Part shown: in pieces, positions 1 to 8,543 of the stretch
Layout: each line of letters starts with the position of its first letter
Numbering within the stretch: the first letter of the stretch is position 1
Assembly: GCA_965229645.1 (NCBI GenBank)
Contig: OZ245893.1
Span: forward strand, 2,728,001 to 2,792,000
Source: CAXQZM01 sp965229645
GTDB lineage: Bacteria > Pseudomonadota > Alphaproteobacteria > UBA7985
Direction: 5' to 3'
DNA length: 64,000 nt
Notes under the pieces: generated by a model
Told to the model about the DNA's origin: nothing
The model's input: only the letters and a program-made list of their open reading frames with translations
The model's database searches: none
Position numbers and translations under genes: made by a program

Positions 1-171
1 GTCGCCGATAAGGTCCTGACCAATTTTGTGGGGGAGTACTTCTACATTGTTCTGGGCGTCATTGGCATCGCGGTCATGCTGTTCGCGCCCAAGGGGCTCT
101 GGGGGTTTGTACAAGGCCGCACGGGTCTCGCCCTATTTCCAGTCCAACGCACGGTAATTTTTGAAAAGTAA
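1..171 (+). CDS. Branched-chain amino-acid-type ABC transporter permease, C-terminal end (partial)
   Basis: An open frame runs from base 1 to a TAA at 169-171, giving 56 residues of a protein that starts outside the window. It has one hydrophobic membrane segment (YFYIVLGVIGIAVMLFAP) followed by the KGLWG-type end common in LivM/LivH-like permeases. The next gene starts 2 bp after the stop, so this transporter is probably in one operon with the CoA-transferase genes and may import their substrate. The family call rests only on this short tail. Confidence 0.6.
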   Translation, partial: VADKVLTNFVGEYFYIVLGVIGIAVMLFAPKGLWGFVQGRTGLALFPVQRTVIFEK

Positions 172-173
172 GT

Positions 174-1022
174 ATGGCCAAGTTCCTCAGCCTAAGCGAC
201 GCGATTGCCGCCCATGTTCGTGATGGGGCCAGCATGGCGCTGGAGGGGTTTACCCACCTGATCCCCCACGCCGCAGCCCATGAAATCATCCGTCAAGGCC
301 ATCGGGACCTGACACTGATGCGCATGACGCCCGACATGATCTACGATCAGTTGATCGGCATGGGGCGGGTGAAGAAGCTCATTTTCTCTTTTGCGGGCAA
401 CCCTGGTGTCGGCCTGCTGCGCCGCCTGCGCGACGCGGTCGAACATGACTGGCCACGCCCCCTCGACATTGAGGAGCATAGCCACGCGGCCATGGCCCAT
501 GCTTACGAAGCGGGGGCCTCCAACATGCCGTGCGCCATCATGCGCGGCTACATTGGCGCGGAACTCAAGCGTGTGAACCCGAACATCAAGTCCATCACCT
601 GTCCGTTTTCGGGCGAAACGCTCGCGGCCATTCCAGCGCTCAACCCCGATGTCGGGATCATCCATGCGCATAGGGCCGATCATCGCGGCAATGTCCTGCT
701 CGAGGGGATCCTCGGCGTGCAAAAGGAGTGCGTTTTGGCCGCCAAGGCCAGCCTTGTGACCGTTGAGGAAATTGTCGAGGACCTGAACGCCCCCCCCAAC
801 GCCTGTGTTTTGCCCCACTGGACCGTAGACACCATCGCGCACGTGCCCGGTGGGGCGCACCCATCCTATGTCCACGGCGTCTATGATCGCGATAACGCGG
901 CCTACGTGGAATGGGATGCAATCTCAAAAGATCGCACCACGTTTGCCGCCTGGATGCAGGAACAGGTGCTAGAGGTCGATGAAACCATCTTTGCCAAACG
1001 GATTGAGGGGCTCAGGGTATGA
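174..1022 (+). CDS. CoA-transferase family I, subunit A (glutaconate/3-oxoacid type)
   Basis: A 282-residue protein resembling the alpha subunit of heterodimeric family I CoA-transferases, closest in character to glutaconate CoA-transferase A-like proteins. It has the N-terminal LSDAIAAHVRDGASMALEGF region that usually binds CoA (a GxGGF-like motif is replaced by ALEGF). These enzymes move CoA between acyl-CoA and a free acid in the cytoplasm. The catalytic Glu lies in subunit B, which follows with an ATGA overlap. With the ring-cleavage dioxygenase downstream, activation of a dicarboxylic product of aromatic breakdown is plausible, but the substrate is not readable from sequence. Confidence 0.85.
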   Translation: MAKFLSLSDAIAAHVRDGASMALEGFTHLIPHAAAHEIIRQGHRDLTLMRMTPDMIYDQLIGMGRVKKLIFSFAGNPGVGLLRRLRDAVEHDWPRPLDIEEHSHAAMAHAYEAGASNMPCAIMRGYIGAELKRVNPNIKSITCPFSGETLAAIPALNPDVGIIHAHRADHRGNVLLEGILGVQKECVLAAKASLVTVEEIVEDLNAPPNACVLPHWTVDTIAHVPGGAHPSYVHGVYDRDNAAYVEWDAISKDRTTFAAWMQEQVLEVDETIFAKRIEGLRV

Positions 1023-1795
1023 ACGCCTATAGCAGCGCGGAAATGATGACGGTGGCCGCTGCCCGGGCTTTGTCGAACCATGATGTGTGCTTTGTCGGGA
1101 TCGGCGCGCCGTCGGCCGCGTGCAATTTGGCGCGTCTTACCCATGCGCCCGACATCACGCTGATTTACGAGAGCGGAACGATTGGAACGGAACCCGATGT
1201 TTTGCCCTTGTCCATTGGCGACAACGAATTGTGCGCCACGGCGCTAACGACCGTTTCAGTACCCGAGATGTTTCGCTACTGGCTGCAGGGCGGGCGCATT
1301 ACCATTGGTTTCCTGGGCGGCGCGCAGATCGACCGCTTCGGCAATTTGAACACGACCGTGGTTGGGGACTATACGCGGCCCAAGGTTCGCCTGCCTGGCG
1401 GCGGCGGTGCCCCCGAAATCGCGATTCATAGTCAGCAGATTTACCTGACAATGAAGCAAAGCCTGCGCGGTTTTGTGCCCAAAATCGATTTCTTCACCTC
1501 TATGGGGTTTGGCGAAGGGGGCGATCAGCGCGCCAATATGGGCGTTTCTACCAAAGGACCAACCAAGCTCATGACCGATATGGCCATTTGGGAACCTCAC
1601 CCAGAAAGTAAGGAACTTCAAGTCACCAGCCTTCATCCTGGGATTACACGCGAGGCCATGGGGGCCAGCGTCGGCTGGGACATTCTCTACGCGGATCAGG
1701 TCGTTGAAACGCCGCAGCCGACTGACGCAGAGTTGGACGTGCTGCGGGACCTCTATACCCGCACCAAAGCAGCGCACGCGGGGCAGACGGCATGA
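1019..1795 (+). CDS. CoA-transferase family I, subunit B
   Basis: A 258-residue beta subunit of a family I CoA-transferase. It starts within the stop of subunit A (ATGA) and ends in a further ATGA overlap with the dioxygenase gene. The motif LIYESGTIG around residues 48-56 supplies the expected active-site Glu (Glu51) that forms the glutamyl-CoA intermediate. A later VRLPGGGGAPEIA segment is typical of the family. The pair resembles glutaconate/3-ketoadipate CoA-transferases. Which acid is activated cannot be said, but the operon suggests 3-oxoadipate or a related product. Confidence 0.87.
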   Translation: MNAYSSAEMMTVAAARALSNHDVCFVGIGAPSAACNLARLTHAPDITLIYESGTIGTEPDVLPLSIGDNELCATALTTVSVPEMFRYWLQGGRITIGFLGGAQIDRFGNLNTTVVGDYTRPKVRLPGGGGAPEIAIHSQQIYLTMKQSLRGFVPKIDFFTSMGFGEGGDQRANMGVSTKGPTKLMTDMAIWEPHPESKELQVTSLHPGITREAMGASVGWDILYADQVVETPQPTDAELDVLRDLYTRTKAAHAGQTA

Positions 1796-2655
1796 AAACT
1801 CTCTTCAGCGAAGCAAATTCGGTTGAGGCGGTCTTGGAGCGCCTAGATCAATGCGAAAATCCCCGCACCAAGCAGATTATGGCGGCGCTCATCCGCCACC
1901 TCCACGGCTTTATCAAGGACGTGGAGCCGACCATGGCGGAGTGGTTTGCGGCCATTGAGTTCCTAACCAAGACGGGTCAGAAGTGCGACGAGGTTCGCCA
2001 AGAATATGTCTTGCTGTCCGATGTCTTGGGGGCGTCCATGCTCTGTGAGAGCATCAACAACCGCAAAAACAGCGGCGGGACTGAGGCAACGGTCCAAGGC
2101 CCCTTTTATGCTGCCCAATCTCCCGTCCGCGCATTGGGCGACTCCATTTGCGAAGACGGCAAGGGCGAACCTTGCTGGGTTGAGGGCAGGGTTTTGGATG
2201 TTGAAGGCATCCCCATCGTCGGGGCGACACTGGACGTCTGGCAAACCAACGGTGACGGGGCCTATGCGGTGCAGGAACAGGGCCGCCAGCCAGCTGGGAA
2301 TCAACGTGGTATTTTCACGACGGATGCGAAGGGGCGGTACTTCTTTCGGGCCACCGTGCCCGTTTCCTATTCGATCCCGACCGACGGGCCCGTTGGGGAT
2401 TTGCTACGCGCCATGGGCCGCCACGCGATGCGCCCCGCCCACATGCACATGATCGTCTCGGGCCAGGGGTTTGACCCCGTGACAACGCACCTGTTTGTCG
2501 AGGGGGATCCTTACTTGGATTCAGATGCGGTGTTCGGGGTCAAGGACAGTTTGGTGGTCGCGTTTCGCGATGCTGACGCATCCAAAGCGGATGCGCGGGG
2601 TCTCCCTGCGGCGCATAAGGAAGCCGCGTACGATTTCGTGCTGGAAAGGGCATGA
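1792..2655 (+). CDS. Intradiol ring-cleavage dioxygenase (catechol/hydroxyquinol 1,2-dioxygenase-like)
   Basis: A 287-residue non-heme Fe(III) intradiol dioxygenase. An N-terminal helical dimerisation domain precedes the catalytic beta-sandwich. All four expected iron ligands are visible: Tyr106 in GPFY, Tyr193 in VSYSIP, and His217 and His219 in PAHMHM. Length and the N-terminal domain match catechol and hydroxyquinol 1,2-dioxygenases rather than protocatechuate 3,4-dioxygenase. The long SYSIPTDGPVGDLL segment is more like hydroxyquinol enzymes. It would open an aromatic ring between adjacent hydroxyls in the cytoplasm. It overlaps both neighbours by ATGA. Confidence 0.88.
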   Translation: MKTLFSEANSVEAVLERLDQCENPRTKQIMAALIRHLHGFIKDVEPTMAEWFAAIEFLTKTGQKCDEVRQEYVLLSDVLGASMLCESINNRKNSGGTEATVQGPFYAAQSPVRALGDSICEDGKGEPCWVEGRVLDVEGIPIVGATLDVWQTNGDGAYAVQEQGRQPAGNQRGIFTTDAKGRYFFRATVPVSYSIPTDGPVGDLLRAMGRHAMRPAHMHMIVSGQGFDPVTTHLFVEGDPYLDSDAVFGVKDSLVVAFRDADASKADARGLPAAHKEAAYDFVLERA

Positions 2656-3032
2656 GCGGTGATCCGAACGCCTGGCGACGGCGGCCCCGTGCGCCGCAGC
2701 CTGGGACCGTTCTAGGGCCTCTCTCCGACGTTCCTCTGAATGGTGCGAAGGAATACACTTTCGGCGGCGGCAAGGCCAAGTTTTCCATGTTTGTGGTCAA
2801 CCGCAACGGCAAATTTTTCGCCTATCTCAATCTCTGTCCTCACTATTCCTCCCCGCTCAATGTCCGCGACGGTGAGTTTATGAACCCCTCAGGCACGCGC
2901 ATCCGCTGTTCTGCGCATTTTGCCGAATTCCGGATCGAGGACGGTTTTGGGGTGTCTGGCGCCGCCGAAAATTGCTGGCTTGATCCCATCGGGCTTGAGG
3001 TTGCCGAGGGCGAGATCCGGATCGCCCCATGA
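2652..3032 (+). CDS. Small Rieske [2Fe-2S] protein
   Basis: A 126-residue single-domain Rieske protein with Cys62-x-His64 (CPH) and Cys86-x2-His89 (CSAH), the four cluster ligands. No signal peptide or membrane segment is seen, so it is probably a cytoplasmic Rieske ferredoxin or an electron-transfer partner of an oxygenase. The operon holds no monooxygenase next to it; the nearest Rieske oxygenase is at 7165-8352. Joined to both neighbours by ATGA overlaps, so translational coupling and a common job with the dioxygenase are likely. Confidence 0.85.
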   Translation: MSGDPNAWRRRPRAPQPGTVLGPLSDVPLNGAKEYTFGGGKAKFSMFVVNRNGKFFAYLNLCPHYSSPLNVRDGEFMNPSGTRIRCSAHFAEFRIEDGFGVSGAAENCWLDPIGLEVAEGEIRIAP

Positions 3033-3916
3033 GCAGCGACTTTGACCTCGACCTTGACTGGATGCCCCAAGCGCGTGCGGAGGGCAGCGAACATGTCCCT
3101 GCGCGCGACCAGACCTTCCGTTTCGCCCCCCAGACCACACGTGCGATCCTAGCGGGTTTCAAATTCAACCACCGTGTCCTCATCCAGGGGCTGCATGGCT
3201 CGGGCAAATCCAGCCACGTGGAACAGGTGGCCGCGCGCCTCAATTGGCCGCTCATGCGTGTGAACCTCGACTCCCATGTCTCCCGCCTCGATCTGATCGG
3301 CAAGGACGCCATCGTCGTTCAAGACGGCAAACAAGTCACGGCGTTCCAGGAAGGCATTTTGCCCTGGGCCATGCAACGCCCCATGGCCTTGCTACTCGAC
3401 GAGTACGACGCTGGGCGCCCCGATGTCTTGTTTGTCATTCAACGCCTTTTGGAAGCCGACGGGAAGCTAACCTTGGCCGACCAAAATCGTGTGATCACAC
3501 CCCATCCCGAGTTCCGTTTGTTCGCAACCTGCAACACACTGGGCTTGGGGGACGAGACTGGTCTCTACGCAGGCACCCAAGTCCTAAACCAGGCGCAGCT
3601 TGATCGCTGGACCCTCATTTGCCGCCTCGACTTTATGGCGGAAGCAGCCGAGGTTCGGCTGCTCGTTGACAAGGCAAGACACTTAGAGGCTGATCTGGCC
3701 GAAAAAATGGTGCGCTTTGCCGCCATGACACGGGTCAGTTTTCAGGCAGGCGACTTATCGGTTCTCATGTCGCCGCGCGGCTTGCTGCATTGGGCTGCGG
3801 CGATCCCGCTGTTTGATAGCGTGCCCGAGGCAGCGGAGGTTGCCTTCCTCAATCGTCTAAACGCTGACGAAGCCGCGCTCGCAAGCGAGATGCTCAACGC
3901 CGTTGGCCTCAGCTAA
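3029..3916 (+). CDS. CobS/MoxR-like AAA+ ATPase
   Basis: A 295-residue AAA+ ATPase of the MoxR/CobS/NorQ type. Walker A is GLHGSGKS (residues 54-61) and Walker B is LLLDEYD (121-127). A FATCNTLG sensor 1 segment and the DRW arginine region follow. Such ATPases usually work with a VWA-domain partner (CobT, NorD, CbbO) to insert or rescue metal centres in enzymes. No partner gene follows: the next gene is on the other strand and the two stop codons overlap. A role in maturing the metal-dependent oxygenases encoded here is an inference. A cobaltochelatase role is less likely because no cobalamin gene is nearby. Confidence 0.8.
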   Translation: MSSDFDLDLDWMPQARAEGSEHVPARDQTFRFAPQTTRAILAGFKFNHRVLIQGLHGSGKSSHVEQVAARLNWPLMRVNLDSHVSRLDLIGKDAIVVQDGKQVTAFQEGILPWAMQRPMALLLDEYDAGRPDVLFVIQRLLEADGKLTLADQNRVITPHPEFRLFATCNTLGLGDETGLYAGTQVLNQAQLDRWTLICRLDFMAEAAEVRLLVDKARHLEADLAEKMVRFAAMTRVSFQAGDLSVLMSPRGLLHWAAAIPLFDSVPEAAEVAFLNRLNADEAALASEMLNAVGLS

Positions 3917-6303
3917 ACTTTGAGCCGCGCATTTGTGGGGTCCCAGGGGGCGTCCAACCTGACCTTTGCGCGCACCAAATTCCCAAGGATTGAAACGGTC
4001 ACTTGCCGCGCCGGTTCTCGCGCGTCATGGGTTAGAAATGCAATGGCCAGGGACTTGCCAATTGTATGGCCGTAGGCGGCCGAGGTGATGGACCCAACCA
4101 GTCGATCGCCGTCAAAGACAGCCTCGCCCATCAAAGCATCGGTGTCTTCGTTCTCAAGTTCCAAAAGGGCGATCCGGCGCTTTGGGTCGCGTGCCAACAG
4201 GGCATCGCGGCCGACGAACATCTTGTCCAGGGCGGCAAATCGCTCCTGCGCAACGTCCCGATGTCCCGCATCGTTGGCCAGTTCGTGCCCGCCGCGATAG
4301 AATTTTTCAATCCGCAAGCTGTCCAGCGCCTTGGATCCAAAGGCGGCCATGCCGTGGCTCTTTCCAGCGTCCCATAGCACATCCCATAGGGTACCAAGGC
4401 GGTCGTTCGGGGCATGAAGCTCGTACGCCAGCTCTCCAGTAAAACTCAAACGGAGGGCATGAACTGGGATCCCTGCGATTGCGAGCGTTTTGCATCTCAA
4501 CCATCTAAAGGCCTCGTTTGACACATCATCCGATGTGCAGGCCCCAAGAACCTGACGCGCCTTAGGGCCCGCAAGACAGAGAATGCCGACGTCGTCGCTT
4601 AGGTCCTGGATACGGACCTCGCCCAAGGGCACGCCACAATGCAGCGTGAGCCAATCCCAGACCCGGCGTTGGGAAGGGGCACCCGTAACAAAGGAAAAGG
4701 TTTCAGGCCCTGTGCGGGCGATGGTCGCCTCGCCCTCGATGGTTCCCCTTTGATTGAGCAATAAGGTCAGGCAGGTTCGGCCAACGTCGGGCATTCGATT
4801 GGCGCAAACGGCGTTGAGCCAAGCCGCTGCGTCGGGCCCCTCAACGCGAAACTTGGCGAAGGCAGACAGATCGGCCAGGCCGACCCGCTCTCGCACTGCC
4901 TGGCATTCGACGGCAACTTGATCAAAGGTACTGCTGCGTCGCCATCCCAGAGGTTCTGGCGCATAGACCCTCGGGCGTTCCCAACCCCCCGCTTCTTCAA
5001 ATGTGGCGCCGAGGGCTCGGGTTTGTCGATGCGCGCCCGATATTTTGAGGCCCCGACATGCTTCGCGCTGCTGTTGCGGGAACGGCATAGCCTGGCGTAG
5101 CCTGTAGTCTTCGCGCGCGCGCGCAAGGGCATAGTCTGCATCAGACCAGGTGCCAAAGCGGCGCGGATCAAAGGCACGGGTGGAGAGGTCTGCGGACCCT
5201 TGGATCATCCATTGCGCAAGCGCCCGCCCAGCCCCTGGCCCCCAGGCGATACCGACAGTTGCCCCGCAGGCGAGCCAGTAGTTTTTCAGCCCCGGTGCAG
5301 GGCCCAGGAGCATGGCACCGTCGGGTGTGTACGTGATCCCGCCATTGACCACGCGCTTGATCCCACGTTCCATGAGCGCGGGCATGCGTTCAAAACACTT
5401 CTCCAGCCAAGGGGTGATCCCCTCCCAATTCGGCTCAAACAGATGGTTTGCGCTGTCCCAGGGGCAGCCGTCCAGCCAGGCCGATTGTGGATCTTGCTTG
5501 TCGTACAGGCCGATGAGGGCTGAACCTTGCTCTCGGCGAACATAGCCGCAGAACTGGTCGTCGCGTGTTACGGGGATTTCATGCGCCATGCTTTCAAACT
5601 CTGGTACGGCGTCCGTCACCACGTAGTGATGCAGCAGCGTGGTGATGGGCAGGTCAAGGCCCGCCATGGCCCCGACCTGGCGCGCATGATACCCCGCCGC
5701 GTTGACCACATGTTCCGCAATGAGGGGGCCCCGCTCCGTTTCCACTTCCCACTGTCCTGACGGCAGTTGGCGGGTGCCTATGACCCGGCAATTGCGCTCG
5801 ACCTTCGCACCCAAGCATCGCGCGCCCTTGATCATGGCCTGACATGCGCCGGCGGGGTCTACGTGTCCGTCATCGGGGGTGAAGATCGCGCCCAACACGC
5901 CTGCGGCCTCGACATCATAAAGGGGATTGAGGCGGGCAACCTCCGCGGGGTCGATAAGATGCGCCTCCTGACCACGGGCCAAAACCGCATCACGAACATG
6001 AAGGATCCAATCCATGTGCGCGGGGCTGGTGGCGACGCGCAAGGATCCGCACTCATGCCAACTGACGCCGACCTGGGTTTCCTTCTCAATGCCCTTGTAG
6101 AGATCGACAGCGTAGTCGTGGATTTGGCCCAAGGCCTGACCAGCCACCATACGGCTGACGAGGCCCGCGGCGTGCCACGTCGCCCCACTTGTCAATTCTG
6201 ACTTTTCAATCAGCACGCAGTCGGTCCAGCCCATGTGGGCAAGGTGGTAGAGAACCCCCGCCCCCATATTGCCGCCGCCGATAATCACCACCTGTGTTTG
6301 CAT
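3913..6303 (-). CDS. FAD-dependent oxidoreductase with GcvT domain (dimethylglycine/sarcosine dehydrogenase family)
   Basis: A 796-residue protein in the family of mitochondrial-type dimethylglycine and sarcosine dehydrogenases. The N-terminal DAO domain opens with the FAD-binding VVIIGGGNMG motif. The TSGATWHAAGL segment marks this family; its His is a candidate covalent flavin site. After a bridging FAO_M region, the second half is a GcvT-like folate-binding domain, so the methyl group removed would go to tetrahydrofolate. The start at 6303 (MQTQVV) has a GGAAGG ribosome site just upstream and is preferred over an ATG 36 bp earlier. It lies divergently next to a glycine-betaine-oxygenase-like gene, consistent with methylated-amine breakdown. 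Confidence 0.85.
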   Translation of the reverse strand: MQTQVVIIGGGNMGAGVLYHLAHMGWTDCVLIEKSELTSGATWHAAGLVSRMVAGQALGQIHDYAVDLYKGIEKETQVGVSWHECGSLRVATSPAHMDWILHVRDAVLARGQEAHLIDPAEVARLNPLYDVEAAGVLGAIFTPDDGHVDPAGACQAMIKGARCLGAKVERNCRVIGTRQLPSGQWEVETERGPLIAEHVVNAAGYHARQVGAMAGLDLPITTLLHHYVVTDAVPEFESMAHEIPVTRDDQFCGYVRREQGSALIGLYDKQDPQSAWLDGCPWDSANHLFEPNWEGITPWLEKCFERMPALMERGIKRVVNGGITYTPDGAMLLGPAPGLKNYWLACGATVGIAWGPGAGRALAQWMIQGSADLSTRAFDPRRFGTWSDADYALARAREDYRLRQAMPFPQQQREACRGLKISGAHRQTRALGATFEEAGGWERPRVYAPEPLGWRRSSTFDQVAVECQAVRERVGLADLSAFAKFRVEGPDAAAWLNAVCANRMPDVGRTCLTLLLNQRGTIEGEATIARTGPETFSFVTGAPSQRRVWDWLTLHCGVPLGEVRIQDLSDDVGILCLAGPKARQVLGACTSDDVSNEAFRWLRCKTLAIAGIPVHALRLSFTGELAYELHAPNDRLGTLWDVLWDAGKSHGMAAFGSKALDSLRIEKFYRGGHELANDAGHRDVAQERFAALDKMFVGRDALLARDPKRRIALLELENEDTDALMGEAVFDGDRLVGSITSAAYGHTIGKSLAIAFLTHDAREPARQVTVSILGNLVRAKVRLDAPWDPTNARLKV

Positions 6304-6394
6304 ACGACCTTCCAAACCGCCGTTCCTAGAACAGTCCAAACCTAGATTTTATCGCATACGATGGGAACGCTTAAGCGACTTTTGGGAGGCGCAG

Positions 6395-7168
6395 ATGGGC
6401 CAGCATCCGATCTATTTTCTTTGGGCGACGCCGCGATCGACCTCCACCGCTTTTGAGTGGATGATGCGACAACGCGGCGATCTGGCCTGCTTTCACGAAC
6501 CCTTTGGCATGGCCTGGTATCAGGGACCAGAGGCACGGGCCCCGCGCCATGCGCCGCCAGAAAAGCGCCGCCCTGAAGCCAGCTTCGCCCATATTTGGGA
6601 CCAGATTCAACGGGCCGCTGAAACGCGCCCAGTTTTTGTGAAGGACATGCCGCATCATACAGATCATCTTTGGGATGACGCGTTTCTGGGTCGCATTCGC
6701 CATAGCTTTCTGATTCGCGATCCCGCCAAAGTCTTGGCGTCTTTGCACCGCGCGTACCAGAAGGCGGGTTGGGAGGGCGGGTTTGAAGCCCATGAGATCA
6801 GCTTCGGGCCGCAGCGCAGACTCTTTGATCTATTGCTGGCGCGCGATGGCACAGCCTCGCCCCTTATTGACAGCGATGATTTGCTGGAGGACCCTGAAAC
6901 AGTGGTCAAGGCCTATTGCCAGGCCATCGGCATTCCGTTCATCCGCGAGGCCTTGAGTTGGTCGCCAGGGGCGCGCGATGAGGTGCTGTGGTACGATGGC
7001 AACGACAATATCTGGCATGCATCGCTGCGGGATAGCGACGGCCTAAAACCCGTTCCCCGAACGCGCGTTGATCCGACGAGTCTGCCCGATCATCTTTCAA
7101 CCTACTTCCCGGCGTTTAAGGGGCACTACGACCGGCTCCATAAACATCGATTGGGGGACCTTTCATGA
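6395..7168 (+). CDS. Sulfotransferase-family protein
   Basis: A 257-residue P-loop protein. The 5'-phosphosulfate loop is seen as WATPRSTSTAF at residues 10-20, and FLIRDPAKVLASLHRAY fits the 3'-phosphate-binding strand and helix of PAPS-dependent sulfotransferases. An open frame extends upstream to 6269, but this ATG is chosen because GGGAGG stands 5 bp ahead and the longer form would run into the divergent gene. It ends in an ATGA overlap with the Rieske oxygenase gene, so the two are probably made together. The acceptor substrate is unknown; a sulfated amine or alcohol is a guess from context. Confidence 0.75.
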   Translation: MGQHPIYFLWATPRSTSTAFEWMMRQRGDLACFHEPFGMAWYQGPEARAPRHAPPEKRRPEASFAHIWDQIQRAAETRPVFVKDMPHHTDHLWDDAFLGRIRHSFLIRDPAKVLASLHRAYQKAGWEGGFEAHEISFGPQRRLFDLLLARDGTASPLIDSDDLLEDPETVVKAYCQAIGIPFIREALSWSPGARDEVLWYDGNDNIWHASLRDSDGLKPVPRTRVDPTSLPDHLSTYFPAFKGHYDRLHKHRLGDLS

Positions 7169-8352
7169 CGCCTTCGACCCTTCGCGACAAAGTCATCTCT
7201 TTGATCGGCGAAGCGGGCTTGGCGCAGGCCTTCGCCCCCCTAGAGGAAGCAAGCGGATTGCCCAATGCCGCCTACTGGTCCGACGACTGGTTGGCGCTGG
7301 AACAGGAACATTGCTTTCGCAAGGCCTGGGTCTTTGCCGGGGCAGAGGCCGAAATCCCTGAGCCAGGCGATATGAAACCAATTGAGATTGGCGGCGCGCC
7401 TCTGGTGATTTTGCGCGGCCACGACGGCAGCGTCCATGGCTTCCACAATGTGTGTCGGCATCGCGGGGCTCGGTTGGTGACCGCGCCGTGCACGCGCGCG
7501 ACGATCACCTGCCCCTATCATGCTTGGTGCTATGGGTTGAATGGCAAACTTCGTGCGCGCCCGCATTTCCGTGGCCCCGATCGGATCGACAAGTTCGACG
7601 AAGGCGGCGGGGAGAAGCTGGACCTGGTGGAGGTTCGGGTTGAGACATGGAACGGCTGCATTTTCGCCAATGTTGCAGGGGGCGCAGAACCCCTAGAAGC
7701 CTGGCTGACGCCGCTGCTCGAGCGCACGGGCGACTACGACTTCTCCGCCATTCGCTGGGCGGGAAAACTTGATTTTGAGGTCAGAGCCAACTGGAAGCTG
7801 GTCTATGAAAATTACATGGAGGGCTATCATGTCTTTACCGTCCATCCCAAACTCCTGAAATTCGCGCCTATGAATGTGCGTTGGTCGGGGGAATGGGATC
7901 GGCACGTGTTTTACAATGACTATGTCTTCCCAGCGCTAGAGGAAGGGCGCGGCGAAGGTCTGCCGCACTATCCTGGCTTATCGAAAGAAAACGCCAAGCG
8001 GGGGCTTTGGTTCCTGTGCTTCCCGCATTTTGCTGCTGAGGTCTTTCCCGATCAGTTCTCGGTCCTGGTTTCCTACCCGATCGCCCCCGACAAGACCCGC
8101 GAAGAACTGCATGTTTTTTTGATTGGGGACGCTGCGACCTCCGACGAATTCAAGGACGCGCGCGAAGCGACCTTAAGAATGTGGGACGATCTGAATAGGG
8201 AGGACCTGGGGATGCTTGAACTGCTGCAGCAAGGTCGCCTGTCTCCTGCCTACGACGGGGGTCGTCTTAGCCCCCATTGGGAGGGACCAACCCACGATTT
8301 TGGGCGGCGCGTTGTGCAGCGCATTTTGTCTGGTGGACGGGTAAACGCATGA
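7165..8352 (+). CDS. Rieske non-heme iron oxygenase, alpha subunit (glycine betaine/choline/carnitine monooxygenase type)
   Basis: A 395-residue ring-hydroxylating-type oxygenase. The Rieske cluster ligands are Cys97-x-His99 (CRH) and Cys116-x2-His119 (CPYH). The mononuclear iron site is seen as NYMEGYHVFTVHP with His222 and His227, and a C-terminal MWDDLNRED segment carries the carboxylate ligand. The NYMEGYH sequence and the length are typical of oxygenases that demethylate quaternary amines (GbcA, CntA, choline monooxygenase) rather than of aromatic dioxygenases. A dimethylglycine-dehydrogenase-like gene nearby agrees with this. No reductase partner (GbcB/CntB) is seen in the window. Confidence 0.83.
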   Translation: MTPSTLRDKVISLIGEAGLAQAFAPLEEASGLPNAAYWSDDWLALEQEHCFRKAWVFAGAEAEIPEPGDMKPIEIGGAPLVILRGHDGSVHGFHNVCRHRGARLVTAPCTRATITCPYHAWCYGLNGKLRARPHFRGPDRIDKFDEGGGEKLDLVEVRVETWNGCIFANVAGGAEPLEAWLTPLLERTGDYDFSAIRWAGKLDFEVRANWKLVYENYMEGYHVFTVHPKLLKFAPMNVRWSGEWDRHVFYNDYVFPALEEGRGEGLPHYPGLSKENAKRGLWFLCFPHFAAEVFPDQFSVLVSYPIAPDKTREELHVFLIGDAATSDEFKDAREATLRMWDDLNREDLGMLELLQQGRLSPAYDGGRLSPHWEGPTHDFGRRVVQRILSGGRVNA

Positions 8353-8368
8353 TGGCTGCGCTAAACTT

Positions 8369-8507
8369 AGGATGGGCACTGTTGGGGACGTCTATACTCG
8401 CGCTTCGACGCCAGTCGGTCACTAGGTTTCGGTCACTAGGTTAGCGTATCTTCCCGATGTTATGATTTTTTCGTTGGGATCAGGACCAATTTGCCAACGT
8501 ATTTTTT
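8369..8507. repeat. Left copy of 139-bp direct repeat bracketing the R-M/IS island
   Basis: Aligned by eye without gaps to 13021-13159, with about 11 mismatches (about 92% identity). Both copies contain the tandem GGTCACTAGGT...GGTCACTAGGT. On the minus strand this copy still codes for KKYVGKLVLIPT, the C-terminal residues of the quinone-oxidoreductase-like protein encoded at 13088-14209, then hits a stop slightly earlier. It is therefore a displaced fragment of that gene's 3' end plus flank. Confidence 0.9.
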
Positions 8508-8543
8508 GGGGCTTATATACCTAGTGTCGCAACCCCCGACATA

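Noticed and set aside
3029..3916. Cobaltochelatase CobS as a specific call
   Set aside because: No cobN, cobT or other cobalamin genes are nearby. The ATPase type is shared by several metal-centre assembly systems.
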